Of a DNA stretch of 33,835 nt, positions 24,439 to 33,240 are shown piece by piece. The notes beneath the pieces are model-generated. The model saw nothing but the letters and a program-made list of their open reading frames with translations, did no database searches and was not told the DNA's origin. The first letter of the stretch is position 1; each line of letters starts with the position of its first letter. Source of the stretch: SAR202 cluster bacterium (GTDB taxonomy: Bacteria > Chloroflexota > Dehalococcoidia > Lucifugimonadales > Lucifugimonadaceae); NCBI GenBank assembly GCA_016872495.1, contig VGZT01000025.1:1-33835 (forward strand), given 5' to 3'. The position numbers and the translations under genes are program-made.

Positions 24439-25146
24439 GTGCCCGGAAATAAGGAATCACAACGATCCCGCACAGGTCTCACCGGGATCGTCCTGATCGG
24501 CGGCCGATCGTCACGCCTTGGCGGCGAACCCAAGCCGCTGATCGTCGTCGGCAACAAGCTGATCCTGGCCCGCATCGCGGACGCGCTCCGCAGCGTGTGC
24601 GATGAGGTCATCGCCGTCGTCCGCCCCGGCCAGGAGGACGCCAGCCCGGACACAGCCATGGCGCTCGGGATGCATGTCGTCGAGGACACCTGCTCCGATG
24701 CCGGTCCGCTGGCGGGATGCTGCGCCGGCCTCCGTGCGTCCGTGTCCGCCCTGTCGTTTGTCACGGGCGGCGACCATCCGTTCCTTTCCGCCGACCTGAT
24801 CAGGGCGATGGCAAGGACCGCATCCACCAGAGGCGCAGCCGTGGTCCCCCACGTCGACGGCCGACTGCAGCCGCTGCACGCGGTCTATCCGACCCTGACC
24901 TGGCGCACCCACTTCTGCGAGGCCCTGGCGAACGGAGAGCGCTCGCCAACCCGTGTCTTGGCCTCGGCGCTCGCCGCCGGCACCTCCGGGATCGTCGAGT
25001 ACGGGGTCCGCCAGATCGAGGAACACGACCCGCGCCTGATGAGCCTGGTCGACGTCGATACCCCGTCGCAGCTGGCGCGCGCCCGCATCATGTCCGACTG
25101 GCGCACCAACGTAAGGCCGGGGCTGAGACACCCCGGCGGGGCGTGA
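24439..25146 (+). CDS. mobA: MobA-like nucleotidyltransferase (molybdenum cofactor guanylyltransferase)
   Basis: 235 residues from a GTG at 24439; the nearby ATG at 24426 is out of frame. The nucleotide-binding start GIVLIGGRSSRLGGEPKPL is a variant of the family LAGGxSxRMGxDK loop, with Lys in EPKPL. VTGGDHPFLSADLI replaces the usual CDxPFL metal site, with Asp conserved. LVDVDTPSQLARA is the typical NTDxP-like ending. MobA attaches GMP to molybdopterin to form the guanine dinucleotide cofactor for DMSO-reductase-type enzymes. MocA (CMP) or a sugar nucleotidyltransferase cannot be excluded, as no other moco genes are present. It ends 7 nt from the convergent ABC permease gene. Confidence 0.8.
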   Translation: MPGNKESQRSRTGLTGIVLIGGRSSRLGGEPKPLIVVGNKLILARIADALRSVCDEVIAVVRPGQEDASPDTAMALGMHVVEDTCSDAGPLAGCCAGLRASVSALSFVTGGDHPFLSADLIRAMARTASTRGAAVVPHVDGRLQPLHAVYPTLTWRTHFCEALANGERSPTRVLASALAAGTSGIVEYGVRQIEEHDPRLMSLVDVDTPSQLARARIMSDWRTNVRPGLRHPGGA

Positions 25147-25153
25147 CGGTCGC

Positions 25154-28100
25154 CTATTCGTAGCGGAGGGCCTCTGCGGCGTAGATCTTCGACGCCTGCC
25201 TGGCCGGCCAGATGGTCGTCAGGATCGAGAACCCCCACGTGAACGCCACGATCACCCCCACGTCAAGCCATGGAATAGCGAAACGCAGGCCCTCCACCCG
25301 GTCGCCAAGCTCCTGGACGATGTTCCAGGAGATCAGGCTGCCCAGCGCGATCCCCAGCAGTATCCCGAGCACGGCGACCACCGAGGACTCCAGCACGAAG
25401 CCGAGCATGATCATGCCGGGCCGGTAGCCGATCGCCTTCATCATGCCGATCGCCTGGCGTCGTTCGACCACGGCCCGGAACGAGATGACGCCCAGCGCTG
25501 CTACACCGACCACCAGGCCGAGGGCCATGAAGGTCTGAAACAGGCGGTTGAGGGAGGTGTTGACGCTGAGGAATTCGCGCACCTCCCGCTCGGTTATGGT
25601 CGCCTGAAGACCTTTGCGCAGGAACGCCGTCTCCAGGGCGTCGGCGACGTCCTTCGCATCCGCGCCGGCAGTCAACCTGAAGTGATACTGGGCCAGGGGC
25701 ACCGCGCGCCCGACCAGGGCGTCGACAACCCCGGCACGCACCGTAAGTGAGGGAGAGCCGTCGAGCAGGTCCGCAAGCTCGTCCGTCACGCCGATCACGG
25801 TCAGCATCACGGGTGGCCGATTCCCGGCCGAGTCGCGCACCTGGACCGCAAAGGCGGTGATCTGGGCCGGGTCCTCCTTGAGAGGCGCAACCGCGACGAA
25901 CCGGCGGCCTCGTACCTCCAGGCCCTGCTGGAATCGGACGGGGAGCGAGCCCGTGTTGAGGACCGCGAGCGACGGGTCCTTGCTGACCGCGTCCCAGATC
26001 TCCCTCGAATTCGCTCCATAAGCCGGGTCGAAGTGCGACAGCTCGAGCTGGTTGGTCGCAAGGTAGGTTCCGTCCGCAGCTTTGACCGAAATGGGCTGCC
26101 ACGCAGAGCTGTCGGCCCTCAGGTCGCGTGCCAGGCCGCCGATGCGGCCGGTAGCTGCGACAAGCTCAATGTCAGTTCTTTGGAGCCGGGCTACATCGTC
26201 CAGCGCCGCCTCGATCTCCGGAATCGCATGCTCCAATGGGACCGAGGCGGTCACCTGGTAGCCCCCGGTCACCCGCTCCATTTTCTCCAGTGCGGCCTGA
26301 TTGGTGTTGGTCAGGATCGCGATGACGATGAGCGTGAAGATGATCAGCGCAAACATCGCCAGGGTAAGCCCGGTCCGAAAACGGGCAGCCATCGGGTAGG
26401 CAACCGCCGTCTTGAGGACCGGGGTGATGCGGCCGGCCCTCCCGAGGGTCAGACCTGCCACTGTGACGAGTACCTGGGCGTTGAACATGACGAGCATTAC
26501 CGCCGCGCCCACCATCATCACACCGGCTACGACAAACATCTCGATGCCGCCGTTGAGTTCTCCAAAGATGTCGAACAGGAGGCTGAACGGCATCCCCCAG
26601 AAGGCAAGCAGCAGCAACGCGCCCACCGAAACTCCGAGGCGGACTCTCTTCGTGTACGCCACGCCCGCACGCTTGAGTACGTAGGCGACCAGCAGGCCTA
26701 CTCCGATCATGGCCAGCGAACCGCCGACACGCACGCCGAAAGCGCTGTCGCCTGCCATACCTCGGCCAGTCACGATGGCGCCGGTGACAATCAGCGGCCA
26801 GCCCTGCAGAGCAGTCCGGAAGGCAAACCCGAGCCCGCTTGCCATGGCGTCGAAAAGCGCCGCCAGTGAAACACTGGGCACGGCTCTCAGCCAGCCGGCG
26901 CTGCGCCTGCGCGCGTCTACTCCCCGGCGCCTCGCCTGGCGGCCGCGCGTTCGCCGCGCCGACTCGTCGATCCCCCTGATTGCCGCCACCACGTTCATCC
27001 TGCTGACCCGGTACGCCGAGAAGGCAACGGTTGCAATCGTCAGGATCAGGCCGAGCGTGAACGCGACCGTCAGGCTGCGCGGCTCTATGTGCCGCGCGAC
27101 GGTGAACCCGATCTGGTCGCTGGCCGGGATGAACTCGACAAGCAGCATGCTCGCCAGGACGCCCGCGACGGTGCCGACGGCGGCTGCTCCGACCGCATAA
27201 ATGAGCCCTTCATAAACGTAGATCTGCACCAGCTGCCGGCGGCGCGCCCCGATCGCACGGGTTACGCCCATCTCGGTCCGCCGGGCCGCTGCCAGCAGGA
27301 CAAAGATCAGGAATATCAGGAGCAGGCCGACGATGATCGAGAACGAGCCGAACACGAGGAACAGGCGAGTCACGCCATCACTCACTCGCTCGGCGTTCGC
27401 CAGCGCCGTCGTCTTGAGGTCGTCGATGGTGAGAAGCCTCACCCGCACGGCCTGCGCCGAGAACGCAACCGCATCTTCGGGCCGTCCGTCTGACTCCAAC
27501 GCCAGTGCAACGATGCCTGCGATCTCCGGATCCGCGATCAAAGACGTAAACGCCTCAGTAGGAGTGCCCGCGTCCAGCTCGTCAGATAACTGTTTGAGCA
27601 GACTTGCCGGGCGCGCCGACGGTTCGGTCGCTGCGTAGCCGGCGAGGGCCGCCCGGTTCGGGCCGGAGCGCAGCTCGGCGTACAGCGAGGCCGCGGCCAC
27701 CGGGTCGGCCAACACCAGCCGCAGCCGCCGGATGACCTCGGCCGAGTGCCTGACACCCGACCATTCGTCGCCAGTGTTCGAGATGTTGATCCGATTGATC
27801 TGCCCGGGATGCCCGAAGATCAGCTGGGCGGCGTCGAGGGTCATCAGCATGCGAGGCTGCGACCCGGCCAGCGATCCATCTCTGACTACCCCACGCACGG
27901 TAACGCGGTGGGTCAAGCCCCCTGGGACCACGTCGAGCACGTCCCCGGATCTGGCTTCAAGCTCGCGTTGTGCTGACGCGTTGATGTAGACCTCATCCGG
28001 GCCGAGTTCCGCAATCTGGACCGTGCGGCCGTCCGTGGTCCGCAGGCTCCCGAAACCGGCCGTCCGGGCGGGGTCAAGCCCTGAGATCGCCATGCGCGGC

Positions 28101-28543
28101 TCGGTGCGAGTGACACGCCGGTTGACGACGGGCGCCCGCTCGCGAGCCTCAGCGAGCACGCCGTCCACGAGCTGCTTCCCCGCCAGGGCTCTGTCGAGCT
28201 CTTGAACTCTTTCGGCCGGGAAGTAGTCGCTGGCGAGCAACCGGGGATCTCTGGCTCGAACGACGACGTCGGTATGACCCAGAGCCTGAATGGCCGCCCG
28301 CTCGATCGAGTAGTTGACGATGTCGCCCACGCCCAGCGAGGCGGCAATGATCGTGGCGCTGAGCATCAAGCCCAGAGTTATGAGCACGGACTGGGTGGCG
28401 CGCCGCGGGATGTTCCTGACGCCGATCCTGACCAGCACCCCGTTTCGTAGCGCGAATATCACCACGACAAGGCACACGACGCCCAGGATCGAAGCAAAGC
28501 CGATCGCCAGCGCGATCATCGGCGCTCCGAACAGGGTCTCCAC
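25154..28543 (-). CDS. Double-length ABC transporter permease, two FtsX domains
   Basis: 1129 residues, about twice a MacB/LolC-type permease. An N-terminal segment has two hydrophobic stretches followed by a long periplasmic-type region. The first FtsX domain (VFGSFSIIVGLLLIFLIFVL, then RRTEMGVTRAIGARRRQL) ends near residue 520. A very basic linker (RRTRGRQARRRGVDARRRSA) follows, then a central membrane section, a second extracytoplasmic region, and a C-terminal FtsX domain (LGLVVGVAALGVISFRAVVE, then RQAIGMMKAIGYRPGMI). The GTG start at 28543 immediately follows the ATPase stop; an ATG at 28519 with GGAG 5 nt upstream is a good alternative. With the ATPase it forms a type VII-like system that extracts or exports lipids, lipoproteins or peptides. 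No MacA-like adaptor is present. Confidence 0.88.
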   Translation of the reverse strand: METLFGAPMIALAIGFASILGVVCLVVVIFALRNGVLVRIGVRNIPRRATQSVLITLGLMLSATIIAASLGVGDIVNYSIERAAIQALGHTDVVVRARDPRLLASDYFPAERVQELDRALAGKQLVDGVLAEARERAPVVNRRVTRTEPRMAISGLDPARTAGFGSLRTTDGRTVQIAELGPDEVYINASAQRELEARSGDVLDVVPGGLTHRVTVRGVVRDGSLAGSQPRMLMTLDAAQLIFGHPGQINRINISNTGDEWSGVRHSAEVIRRLRLVLADPVAAASLYAELRSGPNRAALAGYAATEPSARPASLLKQLSDELDAGTPTEAFTSLIADPEIAGIVALALESDGRPEDAVAFSAQAVRVRLLTIDDLKTTALANAERVSDGVTRLFLVFGSFSIIVGLLLIFLIFVLLAAARRTEMGVTRAIGARRRQLVQIYVYEGLIYAVGAAAVGTVAGVLASMLLVEFIPASDQIGFTVARHIEPRSLTVAFTLGLILTIATVAFSAYRVSRMNVVAAIRGIDESARRTRGRQARRRGVDARRRSAGWLRAVPSVSLAALFDAMASGLGFAFRTALQGWPLIVTGAIVTGRGMAGDSAFGVRVGGSLAMIGVGLLVAYVLKRAGVAYTKRVRLGVSVGALLLLAFWGMPFSLLFDIFGELNGGIEMFVVAGVMMVGAAVMLVMFNAQVLVTVAGLTLGRAGRITPVLKTAVAYPMAARFRTGLTLAMFALIIFTLIVIAILTNTNQAALEKMERVTGGYQVTASVPLEHAIPEIEAALDDVARLQRTDIELVAATGRIGGLARDLRADSSAWQPISVKAADGTYLATNQLELSHFDPAYGANSREIWDAVSKDPSLAVLNTGSLPVRFQQGLEVRGRRFVAVAPLKEDPAQITAFAVQVRDSAGNRPPVMLTVIGVTDELADLLDGSPSLTVRAGVVDALVGRAVPLAQYHFRLTAGADAKDVADALETAFLRKGLQATITEREVREFLSVNTSLNRLFQTFMALGLVVGVAALGVISFRAVVERRQAIGMMKAIGYRPGMIMLGFVLESSVVAVLGILLGIALGSLISWNIVQELGDRVEGLRFAIPWLDVGVIVAFTWGFSILTTIWPARQASKIYAAEALRYE

Positions 28544-29224
28544 CTATTTCACGATGCCGTCGTCTTCGATCGCGCCGTCGCGCATGCGGATGATCCGGTG
28601 CGCCCTGCCCCCGACCTCCAGCGAGTGCGTGACGATCACGAAAGTCTGCGCACGCTCGCGGTTGAGACGGCTGACCAGCGCCATCACATCACGTTCGTTT
28701 TCCGAGTCCAGGTTGCCGGTGGGCTCGTCGGCCCAGACGATCGCCGGATCGTTGACGAGTGACCTTGCGACCGCCACGCGCTGCCGCTGGCCGACCGACA
28801 GCTCCCCCGGCAAATGCCCTTCGCGGTCGGATAGACCGACCAGCGCCAGGCGGTCGCGCGCCGCAATCCTGGCCTTCCCGCCGGGCGTGCCAGTGAGCAG
28901 GAGGGGAAGTTCAACGTTCTCGACCGCGCTGAGCACGGGCAGCAGGTTGAAGGTCTGGAAGACGAACCCCATTCGCCGCGCACGATAATCGCTCAGTTCG
29001 TTATCGTTCAGCGCGGCGAGGCTCTGCCCCTCGATCACGACGTCGCCCTCATCGATCGAGTCCAGCCCGGACAGACAGTTCAGAAGGGTCGTCTTGCCAC
29101 AGCCGGAAGGCCCCATGACGGCGACGATCTCCCCGGGCTGGACGACAAGGGACACCCTGTTCAGGGCATGTACACGCGCCGCCGAAGAACGGTAGTACTT
29201 ATGTACTCCGCTGGCCACGATCAT
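28544..29224 (-). CDS. ABC transporter ATPase, MacB/LolD type
   Basis: 226 residues from the ATG at 29224 (GGCGGA 5 nt upstream); a GTG at 29281 would add 19 residues. Motifs: Walker [11 protein letters not shown]-loop [10 protein letters not shown], signature [15 protein letters not shown] (LSGGQ with Gly changed to Val), Walker [18 protein letters not shown]-loop VIVTHSLE. The DEPTGNLD sequence and FQxFNLLP are typical of the LolD/MacB group that pairs with FtsX-like permeases. Its stop directly abuts the permease start, so the two are coupled. The Val in the signature is unusual but such variants occur in working transporters. Confidence 0.92.
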   Translation of the reverse strand: MIVASGVHKYYRSSAARVHALNRVSLVVQPGEIVAVMGPSGCGKTTLLNCLSGLDSIDEGDVVIEGQSLAALNDNELSDYRARRMGFVFQTFNLLPVLSAVENVELPLLLTGTPGGKARIAARDRLALVGLSDREGHLPGELSVGQRQRVAVARSLVNDPAIVWADEPTGNLDSENERDVMALVSRLNRERAQTFVIVTHSLEVGGRAHRIIRMRDGAIEDDGIVK

Positions 29225-29350
29225 GGGTTCCGCCAAGGTGATCTGATCCTGCTTCGATGCTGGTGGTTTCGAAGCTCTCACGTCGCTCGTGAAATGTTAC
29301 ACAATCGGTTCTATTCTATGGGTCGCAGCCGGCACAGGACGAGCTGTCCG

Positions 29351-30148
29351 TCAGCGGAGGCGCGGGCCACTGCCGGGCACGACGATCAGTCCGCCGCGGC
29401 CCGGGTGTTCGAGTACGACGGCCTCGACGCCGAACGAGTCGCGTATCGAGTCCCGTGTCAACACCGCAGATGCCGCGCCGGCCGCCCTGATGGACCCGGC
29501 GCTCATGATCGCCAACTCGTCGCAGTACTGCGCCGCGAGCGTGAGGTCATGCATGGCGGCTACCACCGTAAGCGGCCGCTCCCTCATCACCTCAAGCAAA
29601 GTGTTCATCACGGCAACCTGCACCCCGATGTCGAGGTGGGTGGTCGGTTCGTCCAGCAGCAGAACCGACGATCTCTGCGCCAGGGCGCGCGCAATGAAAA
29701 TGCGCTGGCGCTCGCCGCCCGACAGCGACTCGATAGGCCTCCCCGCCAGGTGGCGAGTATTCGTAAGTTCCATCGCCTCGAGCGCGCTGTCGAAGTCCCG
29801 GCGCCCTTCCCATTGCAGCAGGCCGAGGTGTGGATTTCTGCCCATGAGGACGACTTCGCCGGCGGTGAAGCCCTCCGGGACTACCGGCGTCTGAGCGACC
29901 GACGCGATCATCAAGGCCCGCTGCCGGTTGCCCATGTCCCGGACGTCGACTCCCCCCACCAGCACACGGCCCCTCGCCGGCGTCAACGAACCGGCGATTG
30001 CCCGGAGGAGGGTCGTCTTGCCTGCGCCATTCGGGCCTACGAGTCCGAAAATCCGGCCCGGCGCGGCGGTCAGAGAAACGTCGCCGAGGACGCGCACCCC
30101 CCCAACAACCACCGACACTCCCTGCACCTCAACCTGAAGGGCGGTCAC
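29351..30148 (-). CDS. btuD: Vitamin B12 ABC importer, ATPase
   Basis: 265 residues from a GTG at 30148 whose GTGA overlaps the permease stop. Motifs: Walker A GPNGAGKTT, Q-loop ASVAQTPVVPEGF, signature LSGGERQRIFIARALAQ, Walker B VLLLDEPTTHLDIG, H-loop AAMHDLTLAAQYCD. It belongs to the FecE/BtuD/FepC ATPase group that drives uptake of metal chelates and cobalamin. Assignment to B12 comes from the cobalamin riboswitch heading the operon. Together with the lipoprotein and permease it forms a complete type II importer. It is the last gene of the operon. Confidence 0.9.
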   Translation of the reverse strand: MTALQVEVQGVSVVVGGVRVLGDVSLTAAPGRIFGLVGPNGAGKTTLLRAIAGSLTPARGRVLVGGVDVRDMGNRQRALMIASVAQTPVVPEGFTAGEVVLMGRNPHLGLLQWEGRRDFDSALEAMELTNTRHLAGRPIESLSGGERQRIFIARALAQRSSVLLLDEPTTHLDIGVQVAVMNTLLEVMRERPLTVVAAMHDLTLAAQYCDELAIMSAGSIRAAGAASAVLTRDSIRDSFGVEAVVLEHPGRGGLIVVPGSGPRLR

Positions 30149-31251
30149 GAGATAGCCCTCCGCCGCATCAGCAGGTAAATGAAGAATGGCGCGCCACACA
30201 TGGCCGTTATCAGCCCGACAGGGAGCTCGCTCGGGGCCGCGGCGGTCCTGGCAACCAGGTCGGCCAGGATAAGAAACGTCGCGCCAGCGAGCGCGGCCAG
30301 CGGGAGCAGCACCCGGTAGTCGCGACCCCAGACAAGGCGCACCGCGTGCGGCGCGATGAGCCCGACGAACCCGATCAGCCCGCTCACCGACACCGCTGCC
30401 GCGGTAGTGAGGGTCGCCAGAACGATCAGCACGACCTTCGTGCGCTCGACGTTGACACCCAACTGCCTGGCCTCGTCCTCATCGATCTGCATCACGTTCA
30501 GGACGCGCCCGTGGGCGATCATCCCGGCGGCGCCCACGAGGAGGTATGGAATCACGACCCTGACCTCGTCCCAGCCCGCGCCCACGAAACCGCCGAACAA
30601 CCAGCCAAGCAACGGGCGTACGTCGGGACTGGCCCGGATCATCAGCAACCCCGTGAATCCGCCTGCGAGCGAACTGATGGCGACGCCAGCCAGGATCAGC
30701 GTCGTGAGCGAGATCCCGCCCGCTCGCTTCGAGACCAGGTAGGCCGCCGTGACCGCCAACGTCGCCCCGGCGAACGCTGCGATCGGCAGAAGGCTGACGC
30801 CGCCCAGGTTCGACGGCACACTTGTGATCAGCACGATCGTTGCGCCCAGGCCCGCCCCGCCGGCCACGCCAATCAGGTAAGGGTCGGCGAGGGGGTTTCT
30901 AAACAGCCCCTGGTATGTGCCGCCCGACAGTGCAAGCGCCGCCCCCACCAGCGCCGCCAGGACGATACGCGGCAGCCGCAGTTGCCAGACGATCGTGTCC
31001 CACGTTTCTGGATAGGTCAGGTGCAGATCCACGAACGGCAGGTGGTTGACCACGATCGTCGCGGCAGCTGCAGGCGGTACCTGCACGGCGCCGGTCGCGA
31101 CCGCAAGCAGGGCGGCCAGCGCCAGCACACCCAGTCCTGTGCCGATCCGCAGTAGCAGCCGCCCTGGATCAGCAACGCTTCTTGAAAGCCAAACGCGAGC
31201 GTCGCCCGGCGCAACCTTCGTGGGGTCTAGAACCGGTCTGGATACAGACAC
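30145..31251 (-). CDS. btuC: Vitamin B12 ABC importer, FecCD/BtuC-type permease
   Basis: 368 residues with about 10 predicted membrane helices. Family blocks include LRLPRIVLAALVGAALALSG, then GLFRNPLADPYLIGVAGGAG, AISSLAGGFTGLLM, LGWLFGGF, and SGLIGFVGLIAPHAVRLVWG near the end, with the cytoplasmic coupling loop between. A 34-residue N-terminal extension precedes the first helix. The GTG start at 31251 lies inside the last 25 nt of the lipoprotein gene, so translation is coupled. It forms the transmembrane dimer of the importer with BtuD. Confidence 0.92.
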   Translation of the reverse strand: MSVSRPVLDPTKVAPGDARVWLSRSVADPGRLLLRIGTGLGVLALAALLAVATGAVQVPPAAAATIVVNHLPFVDLHLTYPETWDTIVWQLRLPRIVLAALVGAALALSGGTYQGLFRNPLADPYLIGVAGGAGLGATIVLITSVPSNLGGVSLLPIAAFAGATLAVTAAYLVSKRAGGISLTTLILAGVAISSLAGGFTGLLMIRASPDVRPLLGWLFGGFVGAGWDEVRVVIPYLLVGAAGMIAHGRVLNVMQIDEDEARQLGVNVERTKVVLIVLATLTTAAAVSVSGLIGFVGLIAPHAVRLVWGRDYRVLLPLAALAGATFLILADLVARTAAAPSELPVGLITAMCGAPFFIYLLMRRRAIS

Positions 31252-32153
31252 TTCGCGGCCTCAATGATTCCGTCGACCAGGCGAGTGCCCGCGACGCTCA
31301 ACTTGGCCCCGTCAACCTCGCAGACGCGTCCATTTCTCACGGCCGGGACGGCGGCAAAGGCAGGATCGCTCCGCCACGCCGCGGCTCCACCCGGATGGAC
31401 GCTAATGATGACCTCCGGGCCGCGCTCCACGATCTCTTCCGCACTGACCTGCCGGGCGCCTGAGATGTCCGCAAACGTGTTCTTCGCGCCCAGGAGATTG
31501 AAGATCTCGTCGGCCAGCGAGCCCTCCCCAAGGGTCCAGAGCCCGGGGGCTACATCCTGGTAGACCTTCACAGGACCTCCCGCGCCGTTGGCCCTGGCCC
31601 TGATGTCCGCCAGCGAGGCTTCAAAGCCCGCTGCCAGCGCCTCGCCGGACGCAGGATCACCAGTGATCCTGCCCCACATCCGCATCTGCTCTGCAGCCTG
31701 CTCGAACTTCGCCGGCGACTCCAGATACAGGACCGGAACCTGTAGACCGCGCAGCTCGGGCAAGAAACGGTCGAAGAATATGAAGACCAGGTCCGGCTTG
31801 AGCCCGACGATCTGCTCGAGGTTCATATCGAAGGCGTTCCCAACCCGTGGAATCGACGCCGCCTCAGCCGGGTAATCGACAAACGAGTGGGTCGCCGCGA
31901 CGCGCCGCTCTTGCCCCAGCGCGAACAGGATCTCGACCGCCGCCGAGTCCATGGCTACGATCCGTTCAGGCGGGCCCGTGAAAGTGACCGCGACACCGTC
32001 TCCGCCGATCACCTGGATCGGCCACGGGCTCGGGGTCGCAGAGGGTGCCCGGGTCAGCGTCGCTTGGGGGACTGCAGCGGGCTGTGACGACGAACAAGCA
32101 ATCGATAGAAGTAATGCAAGCGCTGGAACAGTGGCGGCGACAAGCTTGAAAAT
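31227..32153 (-). CDS. btuF: Vitamin B12-binding lipoprotein (BtuF-like), probable ATT start
   Basis: A periplasmic-binding domain of the BtuF/FepB type: PPERIVAMDSAAVEILFALG, VGNAFDMNLEQIVGLKPDLV, ISGARQVSAEEIVERGPEVI and RLVDGIIEAAKCLYP. The earliest standard start in frame is GTG at 32012, but that would remove the secretion signal. Upstream the same frame codes for KLVAATVPALALLLSIAC (lipoprotein signal and Cys), then SSSQPAAVPQ and a Thr/Ser/Pro-rich linker. No ATG, GTG or TTG precedes the signal in frame. An ATT at 32151-32153 has GGAG 7 nt upstream and is proposed as start (308 residues). Alternatively the ATG at 32193, one base out of frame, was connected by an indel; the frame after it codes for RGPRKTARRSSSIF, a good basic signal n-region. 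Confidence 0.85.
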   Translation of the reverse strand: MFKLVAATVPALALLLSIACSSSQPAAVPQATLTRAPSATPSPWPIQVIGGDGVAVTFTGPPERIVAMDSAAVEILFALGQERRVAATHSFVDYPAEAASIPRVGNAFDMNLEQIVGLKPDLVFIFFDRFLPELRGLQVPVLYLESPAKFEQAAEQMRMWGRITGDPASGEALAAGFEASLADIRARANGAGGPVKVYQDVAPGLWTLGEGSLADEIFNLLGAKNTFADISGARQVSAEEIVERGPEVIISVHPGGAAAWRSDPAFAAVPAVRNGRVCEVDGAKLSVAGTRLVDGIIEAAKCLYPDRF

Positions 32154-32206
32154 CGAAGAACTCCGGCGCGCGGTCTTGCGCGGACCGCGCCATTCGCCAG
32201 AGTCAA

Positions 32207-32238
32207 CAAAAAACCCTGGCGCTTGCTCTACCAGGGTT
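32207..32238 (-). terminator. Intrinsic terminator of the cobalamin riboswitch
   Basis: On the minus strand an 8-bp stem AACCCTGG/CCAGGGTT (32238-32231 with 32219-32212) closes an 11-nt loop and is followed directly by a T run (32213-32207). It lies between the riboswitch and the lipoprotein gene, where the B12-bound aptamer would favour termination. Confidence 0.85.
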
Positions 32239-32301
32239 CCAGGAGGCCTCGGCTCGAACCGGATCGAGCCGAAAGGGCCGCCCTGTTCTGCGCAGAGCTT
32301 T

Positions 32302-32486
32302 GCCTCGTCCTCCCGGCAGGTCTCCTGACTTCCGGATCAACACCCGCCGGCATACCTTCCCGCCCTGAACTTCAGGACAGTGGTATTGATCGCCTTGGGC
32401 TACCCGGTCACAGTGGCGCGACCGCAGCGGATTCACACCGCTTTCCCGTCTTCGTCCCGACCAGATCGGGACACCAGGGAGGCCGT
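32302..32486 (-). promoter_or_regulatory. Cobalamin (B12) riboswitch
   Basis: Read on the minus strand the segment carries the hallmark elements in order: GGGAAAGCGGTGTGAATCCG, the core box CGCCACTGTGACCGGG, and the closing B12 box GGAAGTCAGGAGACCTGCC. These are conserved in cobalamin riboswitches. About 65 nt further on is an intrinsic terminator, then the lipoprotein, permease and ATPase genes. High B12 would be expected to turn the uptake operon off by attenuation. Confidence 0.95.
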
Positions 32487-32507
32487 ATTCGGTTGTAGAA
32501 CGCTTTC

Positions 32508-32537
32508 ATGTTAATCCGGCGGTAGCAGTCCAGTCCA
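32508..32537 (-). promoter_or_regulatory. Predicted promoter of the B12 uptake operon
   Basis: On the minus strand TGGACT (32537-32532) and TAACAT (32513-32508) are spaced by 18 nt, each matching 4 of 6 consensus bases. Transcription would begin near 32500, just before the riboswitch. It overlaps the 3' end region of the regulator gene upstream. Confidence 0.4.
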
Positions 32538-32547
32538 GACGCGGGCG

Positions 32548-33237
32548 CTAACCGCGTGCGGCGCTCGGCAGTCGCGGCCCGGAAACGTACTGGCAGCAGG
32601 CGTCGCCCCTCGTGATGCAGCTCTCCCGCCTGACTTTCGTGCCAAGTATCCCCTTGAGCAGCGCCGTGTCGTAACTGCACACCGCCTCGGTCGCGAGCGC
32701 CACCGACCTGAACGGGCAGTTGCTAAGGGCGAATCGCAGGCCACCGGGAACCCGCTCAACGGCTGGCTTGAAGTCAAGTTCCCTCAAGGCATTCAACGCG
32801 GCCTCCACGGGGTCGCTCTGGCTCCCGGTGGCAAACGCGCTGGCAGAGCGCGCGCCCAGGCGGCTCAGCGCCAGATCCAGCAACTGCTGCCCGTCCCGAT
32901 CGACCAGGTCCGAACCTGGCATCGCGGCCAGTTCCTTCATCAGCCCGGCCAGCAAGGTGTCGTACGCCTTCGGCTGGGACTCATGGCCACGGTCGGTGAG
33001 GAAGAACGAGTGCTCAGGGCGCCCGGTGCCTTTCCGGATCTCGGTGAAAGCCACCAGGCCGTCCCGTTGCAGGATATCGAGGTGGCGCCTGACCGTGGCC
33101 GGCGCAAGACCAAGCTGGCGCGACAGTCCGCCGACGGTTTCTTGCCGTCGCTGCTGGACGATCTGCAGGATTCGCTCTCTGGTCGATTGCATCTTTGGGT
33201 AGCCCGTTCCGGTCCGCGGTGCCTCGACGGTTTCCAT
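32548..33237 (-). CDS. SufR-like HTH regulator with Fe-S cysteine domain
   Basis: 229 residues from the ATG at 33237; an ATG at 33192 (QSTRERILQIV) is an alternative. The N-terminus is a DeoR/ArsR-like winged helix (TVGGLSRQLGLAPATVRRHL, then DILQRDGLVAFTEIRKGTG and PEHSFFLTDRG). The C-terminal domain has spaced cysteines in SNCPFRSVALATEAVCSYD and RESCITRGDACCQY, as in SufR, which binds a 4Fe-4S cluster and represses suf genes. It therefore probably senses iron-sulfur or redox state. No suf genes are nearby. It is divergent from the histone-like gene; a perfect palindrome overlaps its predicted -10 box, consistent with autorepression. The promoter of the B12 operon abuts its 3' end. Confidence 0.85.
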   Translation of the reverse strand: METVEAPRTGTGYPKMQSTRERILQIVQQRRQETVGGLSRQLGLAPATVRRHLDILQRDGLVAFTEIRKGTGRPEHSFFLTDRGHESQPKAYDTLLAGLMKELAAMPGSDLVDRDGQQLLDLALSRLGARSASAFATGSQSDPVEAALNALRELDFKPAVERVPGGLRFALSNCPFRSVALATEAVCSYDTALLKGILGTKVRRESCITRGDACCQYVSGPRLPSAARG

Positions 33238-33240
33238 CAC

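Noticed and set aside
29998-31155. Rightward 385-codon open frame
   Set aside because: Antisense to the B12 permease and ATPase genes; composition is Arg/Gln/Asp-rich as expected of a shadow frame.
31966-32193. Leftward frame MARSAQDRAPEFF... upstream of the lipoprotein
   Set aside because: It has no homology past the first residues and overlaps the signal peptide in another frame; treated only as a possible source of the true start through an indel.
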